This document shows positions 16,639 to 25,729 of a stretch of DNA of 64,000 nucleotides, piece after piece. The stretch is taken from the NCBI GenBank assembly GCA_947463445.1, contig CANHRS010000001.1:1-64000 (forward strand), written 5' to 3'. The position numbers and the translations under genes are program-made. How positions within the stretch are numbered: position 1 is the stretch's first letter; each line of letters starts with the position of its first letter. The notes under the pieces are model-generated. The model was not told the origin of the DNA. It searched no databases and worked only from the letters and a program-made list of their open reading frames with translations. The DNA comes from Flavobacteriia bacterium (lineage in GTDB: Bacteria; Bacteroidota; Bacteroidia; Flavobacteriales_D; Crocinitomicaceae).

Positions 16639-16725
16639 TGACGAGTTAAGTGTAAAGATCGACGTTTTTAGACTTTACAGAAATTAAATATATCCGTCAC
16701 TCGTCACTCATTACTCGTCACTTAC
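16637..16725. repeat. Convergent GTGACGAG-type repeats between two gene ends
   Basis: At 16637-16652 a GTGACGAGttAAGTG block follows the stop of the DUF2279-like gene. At 16695-16725 the complementary form (CGTCACTCGTCACTC... ) runs up to the stop of gatC, so it is sense to gatC on the minus strand. The two blocks could fold as an inverted repeat and act as a weak terminator between the convergent genes. Confidence 0.65.
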
Positions 16726-17008
16726 TTAGTACTTTTGGAATTCTGAAATAATCTGAATCACGTTTTGGTGCATTTTTCAATGCTTCTTCGTGCGTTAATG
16801 AATCTACCGCAATATCATCCCGAAGCACATTTACCTCATCGGACATGAAAATTAATGGCTCAACACCTTCTGTATCTACTTCAGATAATTTATCCATAAA
16901 CGTAATGATACGTTCCATATCTTCTTTTATAGCTTGTTTGCCTTCTCCAGTAAATTCTAATCTTGCCAAATGAGCAATGTGATCAACCGTTTTTTCATCG
17001 ATATGCAT
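16718..17008 (-). CDS. gatC: GatC, Asp/Glu-tRNA amidotransferase subunit C
   Basis: 96 residues, the normal size. The N-terminal helix pattern 'DEKTVDHIAHLARLEF' and the tail 'NAPKRDSDYFRIPKVL' are the family signatures. GatC wraps GatA and GatB in the complex that converts Glu-tRNA(Gln) or Asp-tRNA(Asn) to Gln- and Asn-tRNA. gatA and gatB are not adjacent. A -7 box at 17025-17032 gives it its own promoter inside the gap after plsC. Confidence 0.93.
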   Translation of the reverse strand: MHIDEKTVDHIAHLARLEFTGEGKQAIKEDMERIITFMDKLSEVDTEGVEPLIFMSDEVNVLRDDIAVDSLTHEEALKNAPKRDSDYFRIPKVLSK

Positions 17009-17024
17009 AGGATCTTATTTTTTA

Positions 17025-17032
17025 CAAATATA
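17025..17032 (-). promoter_or_regulatory. -7 promoter box TATATTTG (gatC)
   Basis: Minus-strand TAnnTTTG match, 16 bases before the gatC ATG and just downstream of the plsC stop. Confidence 0.5.
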
Positions 17033-17046
17033 ATTCGAATTTCGAT

Positions 17047-17823
17047 TTATTCTAAACTTTTAAAAACCTTTCGTTTGTTCCATTTCGATTTGCTGAGAAA
17101 TGGAGTATTAATCGTTTCAAAAGCATTTAATTTCAAGTCTTCTAGTTCAGTATTAGTAACCGTAATTGCATCTATTATTGGGTGAACTACCACTTGCGCA
17201 GTTCCAGGCCGAGCAACGCTTTGCCTCACCGCTGGATCTTCGAGTAGTTCGTAATTATTCATAAAAGTAATCGGAACAATTGGGACTTGATTATTCTTTG
17301 CCAAACGAAAAGCACCATCTTTGAAAACCTGTAAAACCGGAACAAGATGTTCTTTAATTCCTCCTTCCGGAAAAATGATGATACTCCACCCTTGTTTTAA
17401 TGCTTTATCTGCCGCTTCCAAAGCTTTATGGGCATTCCTACCTCCTTTATTACGATACACCGGAATGTGTAATCGTTTGAAAAATGTCTTTACCAACGGA
17501 ACTTTAAGTAATTCTGCTTTTCCCAAGAACAAAAAAGGATGCTTTGGAAACAAAAGATACATAAATACAATATCTAAAAAGGAAGTATGATTTGCAATGA
17601 AAATACATGGTCCTTCAGGTACCGAAAAAGCATGCTTTGGTTTAACACGATAACCAGCTAAAAAACAAAGTAATCGACACCAAAAAACAAATAACGGAAA
17701 CGCTTTCTTCTTGGTTTTATCCTGCAATAAAAACAGTAAAATCGGCACATAAAACAACAACAAGGTGACTAAAAACAATAGCACCAAATACCATTTGAAG
17801 AAAAAAGAGCAACCGTTTTTCAT
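17047..17823 (-). CDS. plsC: 1-acyl-sn-glycerol-3-phosphate acyltransferase (PlsC family)
   Basis: 258 residues. An N-terminal membrane segment (about 8-32) is followed by the acyltransferase domain with the catalytic H-x4-D in 'NHTSFLDIVF' (about 77-86), the 'PVYRNKGGRNA' substrate region, and 'IFPEGGIKE' (about 149-157), where the usual EGTRS motif is replaced by EGGIK. PlsC makes phosphatidic acid from lysophosphatidic acid at the inner membrane. The EGG variant is common in Bacteroidota paralogues, so a lipid acyltransferase with a different acceptor (for example a lyso-ornithine lipid type) cannot be excluded. Confidence 0.88.
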   Translation of the reverse strand: MKNGCSFFFKWYLVLLFLVTLLLFYVPILLFLLQDKTKKKAFPLFVFWCRLLCFLAGYRVKPKHAFSVPEGPCIFIANHTSFLDIVFMYLLFPKHPFLFLGKAELLKVPLVKTFFKRLHIPVYRNKGGRNAHKALEAADKALKQGWSIIIFPEGGIKEHLVPVLQVFKDGAFRLAKNNQVPIVPITFMNNYELLEDPAVRQSVARPGTAQVVVHPIIDAITVTNTELEDLKLNAFETINTPFLSKSKWNKRKVFKSLE

Positions 17824-17852
17824 TTATGGTTAAAGGGTTAGCATCAACTGGC

Positions 17853-18905
17853 TTATTTAAACTCCCAATTATAGGTATCTAAATCCGTAACACACGCAGT
17901 CAATAAATCAATACTCGCCTGAATGTCGTCTTTGTTCGCCATTTCGATCACTTGATGTAAATGTCTTGTAGGCACAGAAACCGCTCCTGCAATAGATCCT
18001 CCTTGGGTCATACGTTGAATACCTGCTGTATCTGTTCCTCCTGCCGTTAGAATCTCAGGCTGCCATTTGATTTGATGTTTATCTGCTGTCTTTTTCATGT
18101 AATCCACCATACGGTAATCACAAATCGTAGAAGCATCCATAATCTTAATTGCAGTACCTTCTCCTAATTTCGTAATCATCTCATGTTCTGCAGCTCCCGG
18201 TAAATCAAAAGCGATTGTTGTGTCTAAACCAAATCCAAAATCTGGATTGATTTTTAACGAAGCAACATTAGCACCACGAATTCCTACCTCCTCTTGTACG
18301 GTAAATACCCCGTAAATATCGTATGGAACCTCTTTTCCTTTTAAGGTTTTGAACATCTCGATCAAAATGAAAACTGCCAAACGATTATCCAAGGATTTAG
18401 AATTCACACAATTCCCCATCTCAATAAACTCACGCTCACGTGTAATTGGATCCCCAATCGAAATATGTTTCAATACTTCTTCTTTAGATAAACCTGTATC
18501 GATAAAATAATCGGTCAATTTAGCGACTTTATTTCGTTCATCAGGCGTCATTACGTGGATTGGTTTAGATGCCATTACGCCGATAATATCTTTTTTACCG
18601 TGAATAATTACACGTTGTGCCGTCAATGTTTTTGGATCAAAACCACCTAAAGTAGTTACGCGAATAAATCCTTTGTCGTCAATGTGCGTTACCATAAATC
18701 CGATTTCATCCATATGCGCACCAATCATTACGCGCTTGTCTTCTTTCCCTTTTTTAACTGCGTAAACGTTTCCTAAATTGTCTATAGAAAATTCGTCTAC
18801 ATATCCTTCCAATTCTTTTAGTACCAACGCACGAACTTTTTGCTCAAATCCAGAAGTACCAGGTGTTTTACATATTTCTGCTAATAATTGAATATCTAAT
18901 GCCAT
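17853..18905 (-). CDS. M42 family metallo-aminopeptidase (FrvX/glutamyl aminopeptidase type)
   Basis: 350 residues, the usual length. Co-catalytic metal site residues are in 'IGAHMDEIGFMV' (His/Asp, about 62-73), 'NSKSLDNRLAVFIL' (Asp, about 168-181), 'QEEVGIRGA' (Glu pair, about 204-212), 'GLDTTIAFDLPG' (Asp) and 'PTRHLHQVIEM' (His, about 312-322). The family forms large tetrahedral dodecamers that trim peptides in the cytoplasm; no signal peptide is present here. It lies 36 bases after the DUF6495-like gene on the same strand and may be transcribed with it. Confidence 0.92.
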   Translation of the reverse strand: MALDIQLLAEICKTPGTSGFEQKVRALVLKELEGYVDEFSIDNLGNVYAVKKGKEDKRVMIGAHMDEIGFMVTHIDDKGFIRVTTLGGFDPKTLTAQRVIIHGKKDIIGVMASKPIHVMTPDERNKVAKLTDYFIDTGLSKEEVLKHISIGDPITREREFIEMGNCVNSKSLDNRLAVFILIEMFKTLKGKEVPYDIYGVFTVQEEVGIRGANVASLKINPDFGFGLDTTIAFDLPGAAEHEMITKLGEGTAIKIMDASTICDYRMVDYMKKTADKHQIKWQPEILTAGGTDTAGIQRMTQGGSIAGAVSVPTRHLHQVIEMANKDDIQASIDLLTACVTDLDTYNWEFK

Positions 18906-18941
18906 GTGATTTATTTTTTAGAAAGTTAAGAAATTATTTTT

Positions 18942-19418
18942 TTAGTCAACCACCTCTAACAACAACTTCCAAAATTCTTCCGATGATTTTACACAGCCTT
19001 GCTCAATCATTTGGTGAATTTCTTCTTCGCGTTGTTTTGTATAGGCTTTTGTATGTTTAAAAAATCCAACCTTTTTAGGATGAATAGTTAAAGCTTCATG
19101 AATAGATTCAGGAGTCTCAAAAGTCACCACATCTGTATCTGTGTCTTTTTTTTGCAAGCCAATCATCTCTATGAGATCCTTACCAAGTTTAAATACCAAA
19201 CAAGCATCTTTGCTACGATGCTCTAAATAAGAAATGTTTTCATATACCCGTTGTAGCACTTGATCACTAAACAATCCTACTAAATCATTGGCTAATGCAG
19301 GTGTATCGCGATTCATGCGTTCCCATTCCTCTTTGTACACATGATTAATAATCAAAAACTGCTTTAACTCTTCTTCTAGATGTGTTAATTCTTCGGTCGT
19401 GAGCATTCTGTATTTCAT
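18942..19418 (-). CDS. DUF6495-like protein
   Basis: 158 residues, cytoplasmic, helical and charged. The opening 'MKYRMLTTEELTHLEEELKQ' and the central 'LVFKLGKDLIEMIG' are, from memory, typical of the Flavobacteriia family DUF6495, whose function is unknown. It sits directly upstream of the M42 peptidase on the same strand, with a 36-base gap. No catalytic motif is visible. Confidence 0.7.
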   Translation of the reverse strand: MKYRMLTTEELTHLEEELKQFLIINHVYKEEWERMNRDTPALANDLVGLFSDQVLQRVYENISYLEHRSKDACLVFKLGKDLIEMIGLQKKDTDTDVVTFETPESIHEALTIHPKKVGFFKHTKAYTKQREEEIHQMIEQGCVKSSEEFWKLLLEVVD

Positions 19419-19497
19419 AAATGGAAATTAGATGGATAAAATTAAAATATTATCTATTCGCTTGAGTGAATCTGAAACAAATTATGACGGATTTGAC

Positions 19498-19530
19498 ATA
19501 AAAAAACCGCCAACAATTAAGTTGACGGTT
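19498..19530 (-). terminator. Rho-independent terminator of the TM2 gene
   Basis: On the minus strand a 10-bp stem (AACCGTCAAC with GTTGGCGGTT, one G-U) and a six-base loop are followed by a run of seven T. It lies 28 bases after the TM2-protein stop. The stem closely matches the terminator after sucB. Confidence 0.85.
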
Positions 19531-19557
19531 ATCTAATAAATCTAATTTAATTGTTGC

Positions 19558-19941
19558 TTAGAATTTTTTAGTTAAAATGTTAACTAAATCAACTAGTGCC
19601 CAAATACCACAACCACCTCCAGTTAAGATAAATAAAATATTCCAACCAGCTGGTTTACCTTTGTACCATCTGTGCGCTGCTAAACCACCTAAAAACAATA
19701 ATAATAACAAAGTAATGATGAATTCTTCATCTACAGCTGGCGCACTTGGTGTTGCTGCTTTTTTATCTGCTTTTTTGTTAAGTTTCGTGATAGACTTTTC
19801 TGTTTTTGAAACAGGATTTTCTTCCTTAGATTTTGTAACAGTTTCAATTTTTACTTCTTCTTTTTTAACTGGGAAAGAAGCATAAGCTACACCTGAAATT
19901 AGAAATGCAGCAATTGTTAAGCTTAAAATAATTTTTTTCAT
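19558..19941 (-). CDS. TM2-domain membrane protein
   Basis: 127 residues. A signal peptide (about 1-21, ending 'AYA') leads into a lysine-rich spacer with many Lys, Ser and Thr (about 25-70). A TM2 domain follows: two membrane helices with the linking 'HRWYKGKPAGWNILF' and 'GGCGIWALVDLVNIL'. The H-R-W/F-Y-x-G element and the W-x-x-x-D element are the family hallmarks. TM2 proteins are small membrane proteins of unclear function. It has a good promoter box (19962-19969) and its own terminator, so it is a single-gene transcript. Confidence 0.85.
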   Translation of the reverse strand: MKKIILSLTIAAFLISGVAYASFPVKKEEVKIETVTKSKEENPVSKTEKSITKLNKKADKKAATPSAPAVDEEFIITLLLLLFLGGLAAHRWYKGKPAGWNILFILTGGGCGIWALVDLVNILTKKF

Positions 19942-19961
19942 CGTTATAATTTTAGTTTACA

Positions 19962-19995
19962 CAAAGATATTTTTATTTAGTTAACTAGGAAACAA
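19962..19995 (-). promoter_or_regulatory. Promoter of the TM2 gene (TTG ... TATCTTTG)
   Basis: Minus-strand -7 box TATCTTTG at 19962-19969 with a -33-like TTG at 19993-19995, spacing 23 bases. The ATG is 20 bases downstream. Confidence 0.5.
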
Positions 19996-20035
19996 TACGT
20001 AAACTTTTTATTTTTTTATGCACTTTTGCAAACGT

Positions 20036-20857
20036 ATGAAATTCATCTTTTGTTTATTTTTATTATTGCCTCTACATTTGTATTCTCAAACAACGAATAC
20101 ATACATTGGTTACCTTACGACAACCGCAAAAGACATTATAACCTACCAAATTGATTTTGAAATAAATGCAGATAATTCCATCCGTGGGGAATCAACAACA
20201 GATATTTACGGGAAAAATAAAACAAAATCACTCCTTAAAGGCAATTACAATTCCGACAAAAAACTATATTCTTTTAAAGAAATTAATAATACCACGACTA
20301 AATCAGCTTCCTCAAAAGACGAATTCTGTTTTATTGAATGCAACGATTTAAAACTAAAAATCCTTGCAGGCAAAGAGGTTTTAGTAGGTAAATTTACAGG
20401 TCGTTATCCCAACGGAGAATCGTGTGCAACAGGCAGCATCTATTTGACCAACAAAAATGTATTCGAAAAAGAAAAAATAAATTTTGCAACTATAGATTCA
20501 TTACTTAAAAATAAACTAGAATACAAATCCATTACTTCCAAAAATGCCATTTCCATTCCATGGCAATCGAAATCGATTAATTTTTTTGTTTGGGATGGAT
20601 CTAATGAAGATAATGACGTAATTTCCATTTACTTCAATGATATGGTAATCAAAGAAAATTTATCCATAAAAAATAAAAAAGAACATATTGAAATTCCATT
20701 TAAAAAAGAGGGAAAAGGAATCGTAAAAATAAAAGCTGTATCTTCAGGAAAAGAAGGTAAAAACACCGTCAACATTCTTTTTGTAGATGATACTAATTTA
20801 CACCCGTATATTTCGATTTTAGAACTTGGAGAATCGATTTCTATTGAACTAAAATAA
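20036..20857 (+). CDS. Secreted protein of unknown function
   Basis: 273 residues from the ATG at 20036, which begins a clean signal peptide (about 1-18, ending 'HLYSQ'); an ATG at 20018 would add six residues. The mature protein is lysine-rich and beta-rich with no enzyme motif. The second half (about 175-273) contains 'INFFVWDGSNEDNDVISIYFND', here split as a strand pair, and 'VKIKAVSSGKEGKNT', recalling an immunoglobulin-like or carbohydrate-binding fold, but this is only an impression. The next gene follows after four bases, so the two are probably an operon. Confidence 0.65.
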   Translation: MKFIFCLFLLLPLHLYSQTTNTYIGYLTTTAKDIITYQIDFEINADNSIRGESTTDIYGKNKTKSLLKGNYNSDKKLYSFKEINNTTTKSASSKDEFCFIECNDLKLKILAGKEVLVGKFTGRYPNGESCATGSIYLTNKNVFEKEKINFATIDSLLKNKLEYKSITSKNAISIPWQSKSINFFVWDGSNEDNDVISIYFNDMVIKENLSIKNKKEHIEIPFKKEGKGIVKIKAVSSGKEGKNTVNILFVDDTNLHPYISILELGESISIELK

Positions 20858-20861
20858 AACC

Positions 20862-21185
20862 ATGTATAACGATAGAAAAGAAAAGGGTAGATACATTGCA
20901 TTATGGTTACTATTTGTTGTCATAGCGCTTCTCTTTATTACGCTACTCTTCTTACCAAAAGACTTTTTTGACTACGGAAAACCAATATGTATTTCTGTTA
21001 ATCTATTCCACCGGGAATGCTATGCATGTGGTTTAACAAGAGCAACACAACATTTGATTCATTTAGATTTTGATGGAGCAGCCAAATTCAATCGATTATC
21101 GTTTGTAGTAGTCCCTTTACTTATCTACATGATTATTTGGGAATTTTTAAAATTTAGAAAAGAGAAAAAAACGAAACAAGAATAA
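20862..21185 (+). CDS. DUF2752-family membrane protein
   Basis: 107 residues with two membrane segments (about 12-31 and 81-98). Between them is the DUF2752 signature 'ECYACGLTRATQHLI' (about 53-67), C-x2-C-G-x-T-R. The family is widespread and uncharacterised; the Cys pair may bind a metal or form a disulfide. It lies four bases after the secreted protein and runs convergent to sucB. Confidence 0.85.
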   Translation: MYNDRKEKGRYIALWLLFVVIALLFITLLFLPKDFFDYGKPICISVNLFHRECYACGLTRATQHLIHLDFDGAAKFNRLSFVVVPLLIYMIIWEFLKFRKEKKTKQE

Positions 21186-21211
21186 AACCAACGATTTGTG
21201 TTTTTTCCTAA

Positions 21212-21246
21212 AATAAAAAAACCGCCAACTTTTCAGCTGACGGTTT
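21212..21246 (-). terminator. Rho-independent terminator of the sucAB operon
   Basis: Minus-strand hairpin AAACCGTCAGC with GTTGGCGGTTT (two G-U pairs) followed by seven T, 32 bases after the sucB stop. Its second arm and T-run are identical to those of the TM2-gene terminator. Confidence 0.85.
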
Positions 21247-21277
21247 ACTATATTGTCACATGGAGCCTATCGAAATC

Positions 21278-22540
21278 CTATAATCCCAAAAGTACTGCTA
21301 ACGGATCTTTACCTCCGAATATCATTCTTTCTGGATTTTCTAACATCTCTTTCACTTTCACTAAGAAACCTACAGATTCCTTACCATCGATGATTCTATG
21401 GTCATACGAAAGCGCTACGTACATAATAGGACGAATTTCAACCTTACCATTAATTGCAACCGGACGCTCAACAATATTGTGCATACCTAAAATCGCAGAT
21501 TGCGGAGGATTGATAATTGGTGTAGACAACATCGATCCAAATACACCACCATTTGTGATTGTAAATGTACCGCCTGTCATATCATCTGGTGTAATTTTTC
21601 CATCACGTGCTTTGATTGCTAAACGCTTAATTTCACGCTCAATCTCAGCTAATGTCATTTGCTCCGCGTTGCGAACTACTGGTACCATTAATCCTTTTGG
21701 TGAAGAAACAGCGATACCAACATCTGCATAATTATGGAAAATAACTTCATTTCCATCAATTTGTGCATTCACCGCTGGGAAAATATTCAATGCCTCTGTT
21801 ACTGCTTTTGTAAAGAAAGACATAAATCCAAGGTTCACTTCGTGGAATTTAGCAAAACTATCTTTGTATTTCGCACGTAAATCCATGATTGGTTTCATAT
21901 CCACTTCATTGAAAGTAGTCAACATCGCAGTTTCGTTTTTCACAGAAACCAAACGCTCTGCAATTTTACGACGTAACATAGACATTTTTTCACGCGATTG
22001 ATCACGTGTACCACCCCAACCTTGCGCAGCATCTGCAGATATACCAGCAGACATCGCCGCTACTACATCTTGTTTCGTAATACGACCATCTTTTCCAGAT
22101 GCAACAACTTTGTTCGCAGGAATATTATTTTCTGCCATAATTTTTGCAGCAGCAACAGAAGGTGTTCCACTAGCATACGATGTTTTTTCGTTTACTGGAT
22201 TTGGAGAAGGTGCAGCAGCCTTATTTTCAACCGCTTTTGGTGCTTCAACAACTGGTGCATCTTCTTTTGCAACTGGAGCTACACTTCCTTCCGGACGAGC
22301 AGCAGATGTATCAATCAAACATACTACTTGACCAACTTTTACAACATCTCCCTCTTCTGCTTTCAAGGTGATAATTCCACTTTGTTCTGCAGGTAATTCT
22401 AATGTCGCTTTGTCTGAATCTACTTCAGCAATCGCTTGATCTTTTTCTACATAATCTCCATCCGATACCAACCAAGTTGCGATCTCTACTTCTGAAATCG
22501 ATTCTCCTGGACTAGGTACTTTCATTTCTAATACTGACAT
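21278..22540 (-). CDS. sucB: Dihydrolipoyl succinyltransferase, E2 of 2-oxoglutarate dehydrogenase
   Basis: 420 residues. Lipoyl domain at about 2-77 with the lipoylated lysine in 'DSDKATLEL' (Lys44), an Ala/Pro-rich linker, a peripheral-subunit-binding domain ('[19 protein letters not shown]' to '[11 protein letters not shown]', about 120-165), and the catalytic domain (about 190-420) with the active-site '[11 protein letters not shown]' (His and Asp). The enzyme transfers succinyl from E1 to CoA. It lies 21 bases after sucA and ends at a strong terminator, so sucA-sucB is a defined operon of the TCA cycle. The E3 gene is not in the window. Confidence 0.96.
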   Translation of the reverse strand: MSVLEMKVPSPGESISEVEIATWLVSDGDYVEKDQAIAEVDSDKATLELPAEQSGIITLKAEEGDVVKVGQVVCLIDTSAARPEGSVAPVAKEDAPVVEAPKAVENKAAAPSPNPVNEKTSYASGTPSVAAAKIMAENNIPANKVVASGKDGRITKQDVVAAMSAGISADAAQGWGGTRDQSREKMSMLRRKIAERLVSVKNETAMLTTFNEVDMKPIMDLRAKYKDSFAKFHEVNLGFMSFFTKAVTEALNIFPAVNAQIDGNEVIFHNYADVGIAVSSPKGLMVPVVRNAEQMTLAEIEREIKRLAIKARDGKITPDDMTGGTFTITNGGVFGSMLSTPIINPPQSAILGMHNIVERPVAINGKVEIRPIMYVALSYDHRIIDGKESVGFLVKVKEMLENPERMIFGGKDPLAVLLGL

Positions 22541-22561
22541 GCTATATTCGGTTTTATAGTG

Positions 22562-25291
22562 TTATTGTTTTGCGTAATTACTAGCATATTGAAATAAATC
22601 ATCATGCAATTTTTTCAATATACGTTTGTGTAAAGAAGAAGATCCTTCTGCAGCAGCAGCGGATGCTTGACGTGTAATACCAATCAAAGGTAAATGTCTT
22701 AATGTCATTGCTATATATCTCCATGCACCCATATTCTCTGGTTCTTCTTGCGCCCAAATTAAATTTTTAGCACTTGGATAACTTGCAACTAAATCGTCAA
22801 ATTGTTGTTGTGGGAATGGATATAATTGTTCAATTCGAACAAATGCCATATTTTCAACTCCTAATTCAACCGCTTTTTCAGAAATCTCATAATAGAACTT
22901 ACCGGAACAAAAAACAACAGTATCTACTTGATTTCTATTTGCATTTTTGTCATCGATAATTTCTTGGAAACTACCAGTTGCCATTTCGTCTAAACTTGAA
23001 ACTGCGCTTGGATAACGCAACAACATTTTAGGAGAAAAAACTACCAAAGGCTTTCTAAAATCACGTTTCACTTGACGACGTAATAAATGGAAGTGATTCG
23101 CTGGTGTGGATGTATTTACTACTTGAATATTATCGTCTGCAGCTTGTTGTAAGAAACGCTCCATACGACCCGAAGAGTGCTCTGCACCTTGTCCTTCATA
23201 TCCATGAGGTAACAACATAACCAATCCAGATTGCGTTGACCATTTATCTTCTCCAGCGGTAATAAACTGATCGATCATAATTTGTGCACCATTGAAAAAA
23301 TCTCCAAATTGTGCTTCCCAAATCGTTAACCCTTTTGGTGTAGCTAATGAATATCCATACTCATAACCAAGTACACCATATTCAGACAACAATGAATTAT
23401 ATACACTAAAATTTGCTTGTTTTTCAGCTAACAAATTCAAGGTGATTAACTCTTCTTCGGTATCTTCTGTTTTAACTACGGCGTGACGGTGTGAGAATGT
23501 CCCACGCTCTACGTCTTGACCTGATAAACGAACAGGGTGACCTTCTACTAATAAGGAAGCATATGCCAACATTTCAGCAGTACCCCAATCTAATTTATCG
23601 TCTTTAACTGCATTTAAGCGATCTTCAAAAATTTTAGAAATCTTACGGAAATATTTTTTTCCTTCTGGAAGGGTTGCCAACTTATGTCCTAATTGTTCTA
23701 GTTGCTTTCTCTCAACTCCTGTCTCAATAGACTTTACAAAATCAGCAGCAGTTGAATGTCTATAACCTTCCCACGTTGTTTTTAAGAAATCCCAAACAAT
23801 TGCTTTTTCACTTTGCTTAGAAGCTGCATGTTGTTCTTCCAAGTAGTTATTATAAGCAGCTTCAATTTCAAAGGCTTTTTCTTTTGTTATAATACCTTCC
23901 GCTAGAATTTGTTTTAAATAAACATCTTTTGGATTTGGGTGCTTAGCAATAATATTGTATAAATGTGGCTGCGTAAATTTAGGCTCATCACCTTCATTAT
24001 GACCGTATTTACGGTAACATAACAAGTCAATAAAAATATCTCGGTGGAATACTTGTCTATATTCAATCGCTATTTCAACCGCTTGAAGTACTGCCTCAAC
24101 GTCATCTCCATTTACATGGAAAACAGGACATAAAGTTGTTTTAGCAACATCTGTACAGTAGGTAGAAGAACGTGCATCTAAATAGTTTGTGGTAAATCCA
24201 ACTTGGTTATTTACAACAATATGTACAGTACCACCAGCGCGGTATCCATCCAATTGGGCCATTTGAATCACTTCATAAACAATTCCTTGACCTGCAACAG
24301 CAGCATCTCCGTGAATCATTACTGGACAAACTTTCGACTCATCGTGAAAAGTAGCGTCCAATTTAGCGCGTGCAATACCTTGTACAACAGGATCAACTGC
24401 TTCCAAATGGGATGGATTTGGTGCTAATGTTAATCCTACTTTTTTACCATTTTTAGAAATGATTTCTGAAGTATATCCTTGGTGGTATTTAACATCCCCG
24501 TCAAAGTTTCCTTCAAATTCAAATTCTTTTCCTTCGAATTCACAGAAAATATCCTGTGGTCGTTTTTCAAAAATATTAGTTAATGTATTTAAACGACCAC
24601 GGTGAGCCATTCCCATTACGAAATATTCAATCCCCAAATCAGCTCCCTTTTGAATTAGGGTATCTAATGCAGGAATCAAAGCTTCCCCTCCTTCTACTGA
24701 AAAACGCTTTTGACCTACGTATTTTTTACCTAAAAACGCTTCAAAACTGGATGCTTGATTTAATTTCGAAAAAATTTCGATTTTTTTAGCAGCATCATAT
24801 TTCGGACGATTTTTAAGTTCTATTTTATTTTTAATCCATTCTAAACGCTCTGGTTCACGTGTATACATGTACTCAATACCTATCGACTGACAATACGTAT
24901 CTTCCAAATGCGCAATAATATCCTTCAACGATGCTGGACCAATTCCAACTTGTGTTCCCGATTGAAAAACAGTAGTTAAATCGGCTTCCGTCAAACCAAA
25001 ATTTTCAATCGCTAATGTCGGTTCGTATTTTCTACGATCACGAACAGGATTGGTTTTAGTAAATAAATGTCCACGAGTACGGTACCCATTGATCAAGTTA
25101 ATTACCTTAAATTCTTTCTGAAAATTCTCTGGAATATCTCCTTTTTCTTCATAATTTGTCTGAGCAAATTCAAATCCTTCAAAGAATTTTTTCCACCCAA
25201 GATCAACACTTTCAGGGTCTTGTTGGTATGACTTATACAAAAAATCAATCGCCGTCACATCCGCATTCCCAACGTAGGTTACTTTATCCAT
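22562..25291 (-). CDS. sucA: 2-oxoglutarate dehydrogenase E1 component
   Basis: 909 residues, the expected length. The N-terminal tail 'ADVTAIDFLYKSYQQDP' is the E2-binding element. The thiamine-diphosphate site follows: 'MGMAHRGRLNTL' (about 226-237), 'HGDAAVAGQGIVYEV' (about 325-340) with the G-D-x-A block, and 'NNQVGFTTN' (about 363-371). The transketolase-like C-terminal half has 'QFGDFFNGAQIMIDQFI' and 'LLPHGYEGQGAEHSSGR' (about 695-711). It decarboxylates 2-oxoglutarate and passes succinyl to SucB. The start is fixed by the 'MDKVTYVGN' opening common in the phylum. Confidence 0.96.
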   Translation of the reverse strand: MDKVTYVGNADVTAIDFLYKSYQQDPESVDLGWKKFFEGFEFAQTNYEEKGDIPENFQKEFKVINLINGYRTRGHLFTKTNPVRDRRKYEPTLAIENFGLTEADLTTVFQSGTQVGIGPASLKDIIAHLEDTYCQSIGIEYMYTREPERLEWIKNKIELKNRPKYDAAKKIEIFSKLNQASSFEAFLGKKYVGQKRFSVEGGEALIPALDTLIQKGADLGIEYFVMGMAHRGRLNTLTNIFEKRPQDIFCEFEGKEFEFEGNFDGDVKYHQGYTSEIISKNGKKVGLTLAPNPSHLEAVDPVVQGIARAKLDATFHDESKVCPVMIHGDAAVAGQGIVYEVIQMAQLDGYRAGGTVHIVVNNQVGFTTNYLDARSSTYCTDVAKTTLCPVFHVNGDDVEAVLQAVEIAIEYRQVFHRDIFIDLLCYRKYGHNEGDEPKFTQPHLYNIIAKHPNPKDVYLKQILAEGIITKEKAFEIEAAYNNYLEEQHAASKQSEKAIVWDFLKTTWEGYRHSTAADFVKSIETGVERKQLEQLGHKLATLPEGKKYFRKISKIFEDRLNAVKDDKLDWGTAEMLAYASLLVEGHPVRLSGQDVERGTFSHRHAVVKTEDTEEELITLNLLAEKQANFSVYNSLLSEYGVLGYEYGYSLATPKGLTIWEAQFGDFFNGAQIMIDQFITAGEDKWSTQSGLVMLLPHGYEGQGAEHSSGRMERFLQQAADDNIQVVNTSTPANHFHLLRRQVKRDFRKPLVVFSPKMLLRYPSAVSSLDEMATGSFQEIIDDKNANRNQVDTVVFCSGKFYYEISEKAVELGVENMAFVRIEQLYPFPQQQFDDLVASYPSAKNLIWAQEEPENMGAWRYIAMTLRHLPLIGITRQASAAAAEGSSSLHKRILKKLHDDLFQYASNYAKQ

Positions 25292-25369
25292 GTTTTTAGA
25301 ACATTTTTATAGAATAGCGAAGTTACAAAGAAAATGTTTTTGCAGGGGAATTTTAGGGGAATATTTTGG

Positions 25370-25729
25370 TTAACTGTACTTTTCTCTAAAAAACACTTTT
25401 AATGCTTCTCGTCGTAGTACAATCCATGTAAATTCAGCCAACCAATTAGGATTGTTGGAAGTGGCTAATTGTAAATAGGTTTGTTCTGAAATATCCATGG
25501 TGTATAACAAAGGATGCCAACTCGAGGATTGTTTTTCAATCATGTACATCAATGCTTCTGCCAACGTATCTACTAAAGCTTCAATCGCATATGCATGTAA
25601 TGAAAATGTAGGTGCAAATTCAAAACCATGGACAGCAAAATCTTTAACAATTTGCAATTGGGTTTTTAAACGAAATTGTTCGTGATCGAATTTTTCTTCT
25701 AATTCTAATTGGTTCTTTTCTGAAAGCAT
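25370..25729 (-). CDS. Small cytoplasmic protein of unknown function
   Basis: 119 residues, helical, with no signal peptide or membrane segment. I recognise no family: visible features are 'EQFRLKTQLQIVKDFAVHGF' and a histidine- and tryptophan-containing centre. Its ATG overlaps the stop of the upstream cyclase-like gene (TAATG), so it is the last gene of a unit M48 lipoprotein - cyclase-family hydrolase - this protein. It is separated from sucA by about 80 bases. Confidence 0.65.
   Translation of the reverse strand: MLSEKNQLELEEKFDHEQFRLKTQLQIVKDFAVHGFEFAPTFSLHAYAIEALVDTLAEALMYMIEKQSSSWHPLLYTMDISEQTYLQLATSNNPNWLAEFTWIVLRREALKVFFREKYS

Noticed and set aside
21998-22396. Long plus-strand frame opposite sucB
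   Set aside because: Shadow of the sucB linker region; its composition mirrors the Ala/Pro-rich minus-strand gene.
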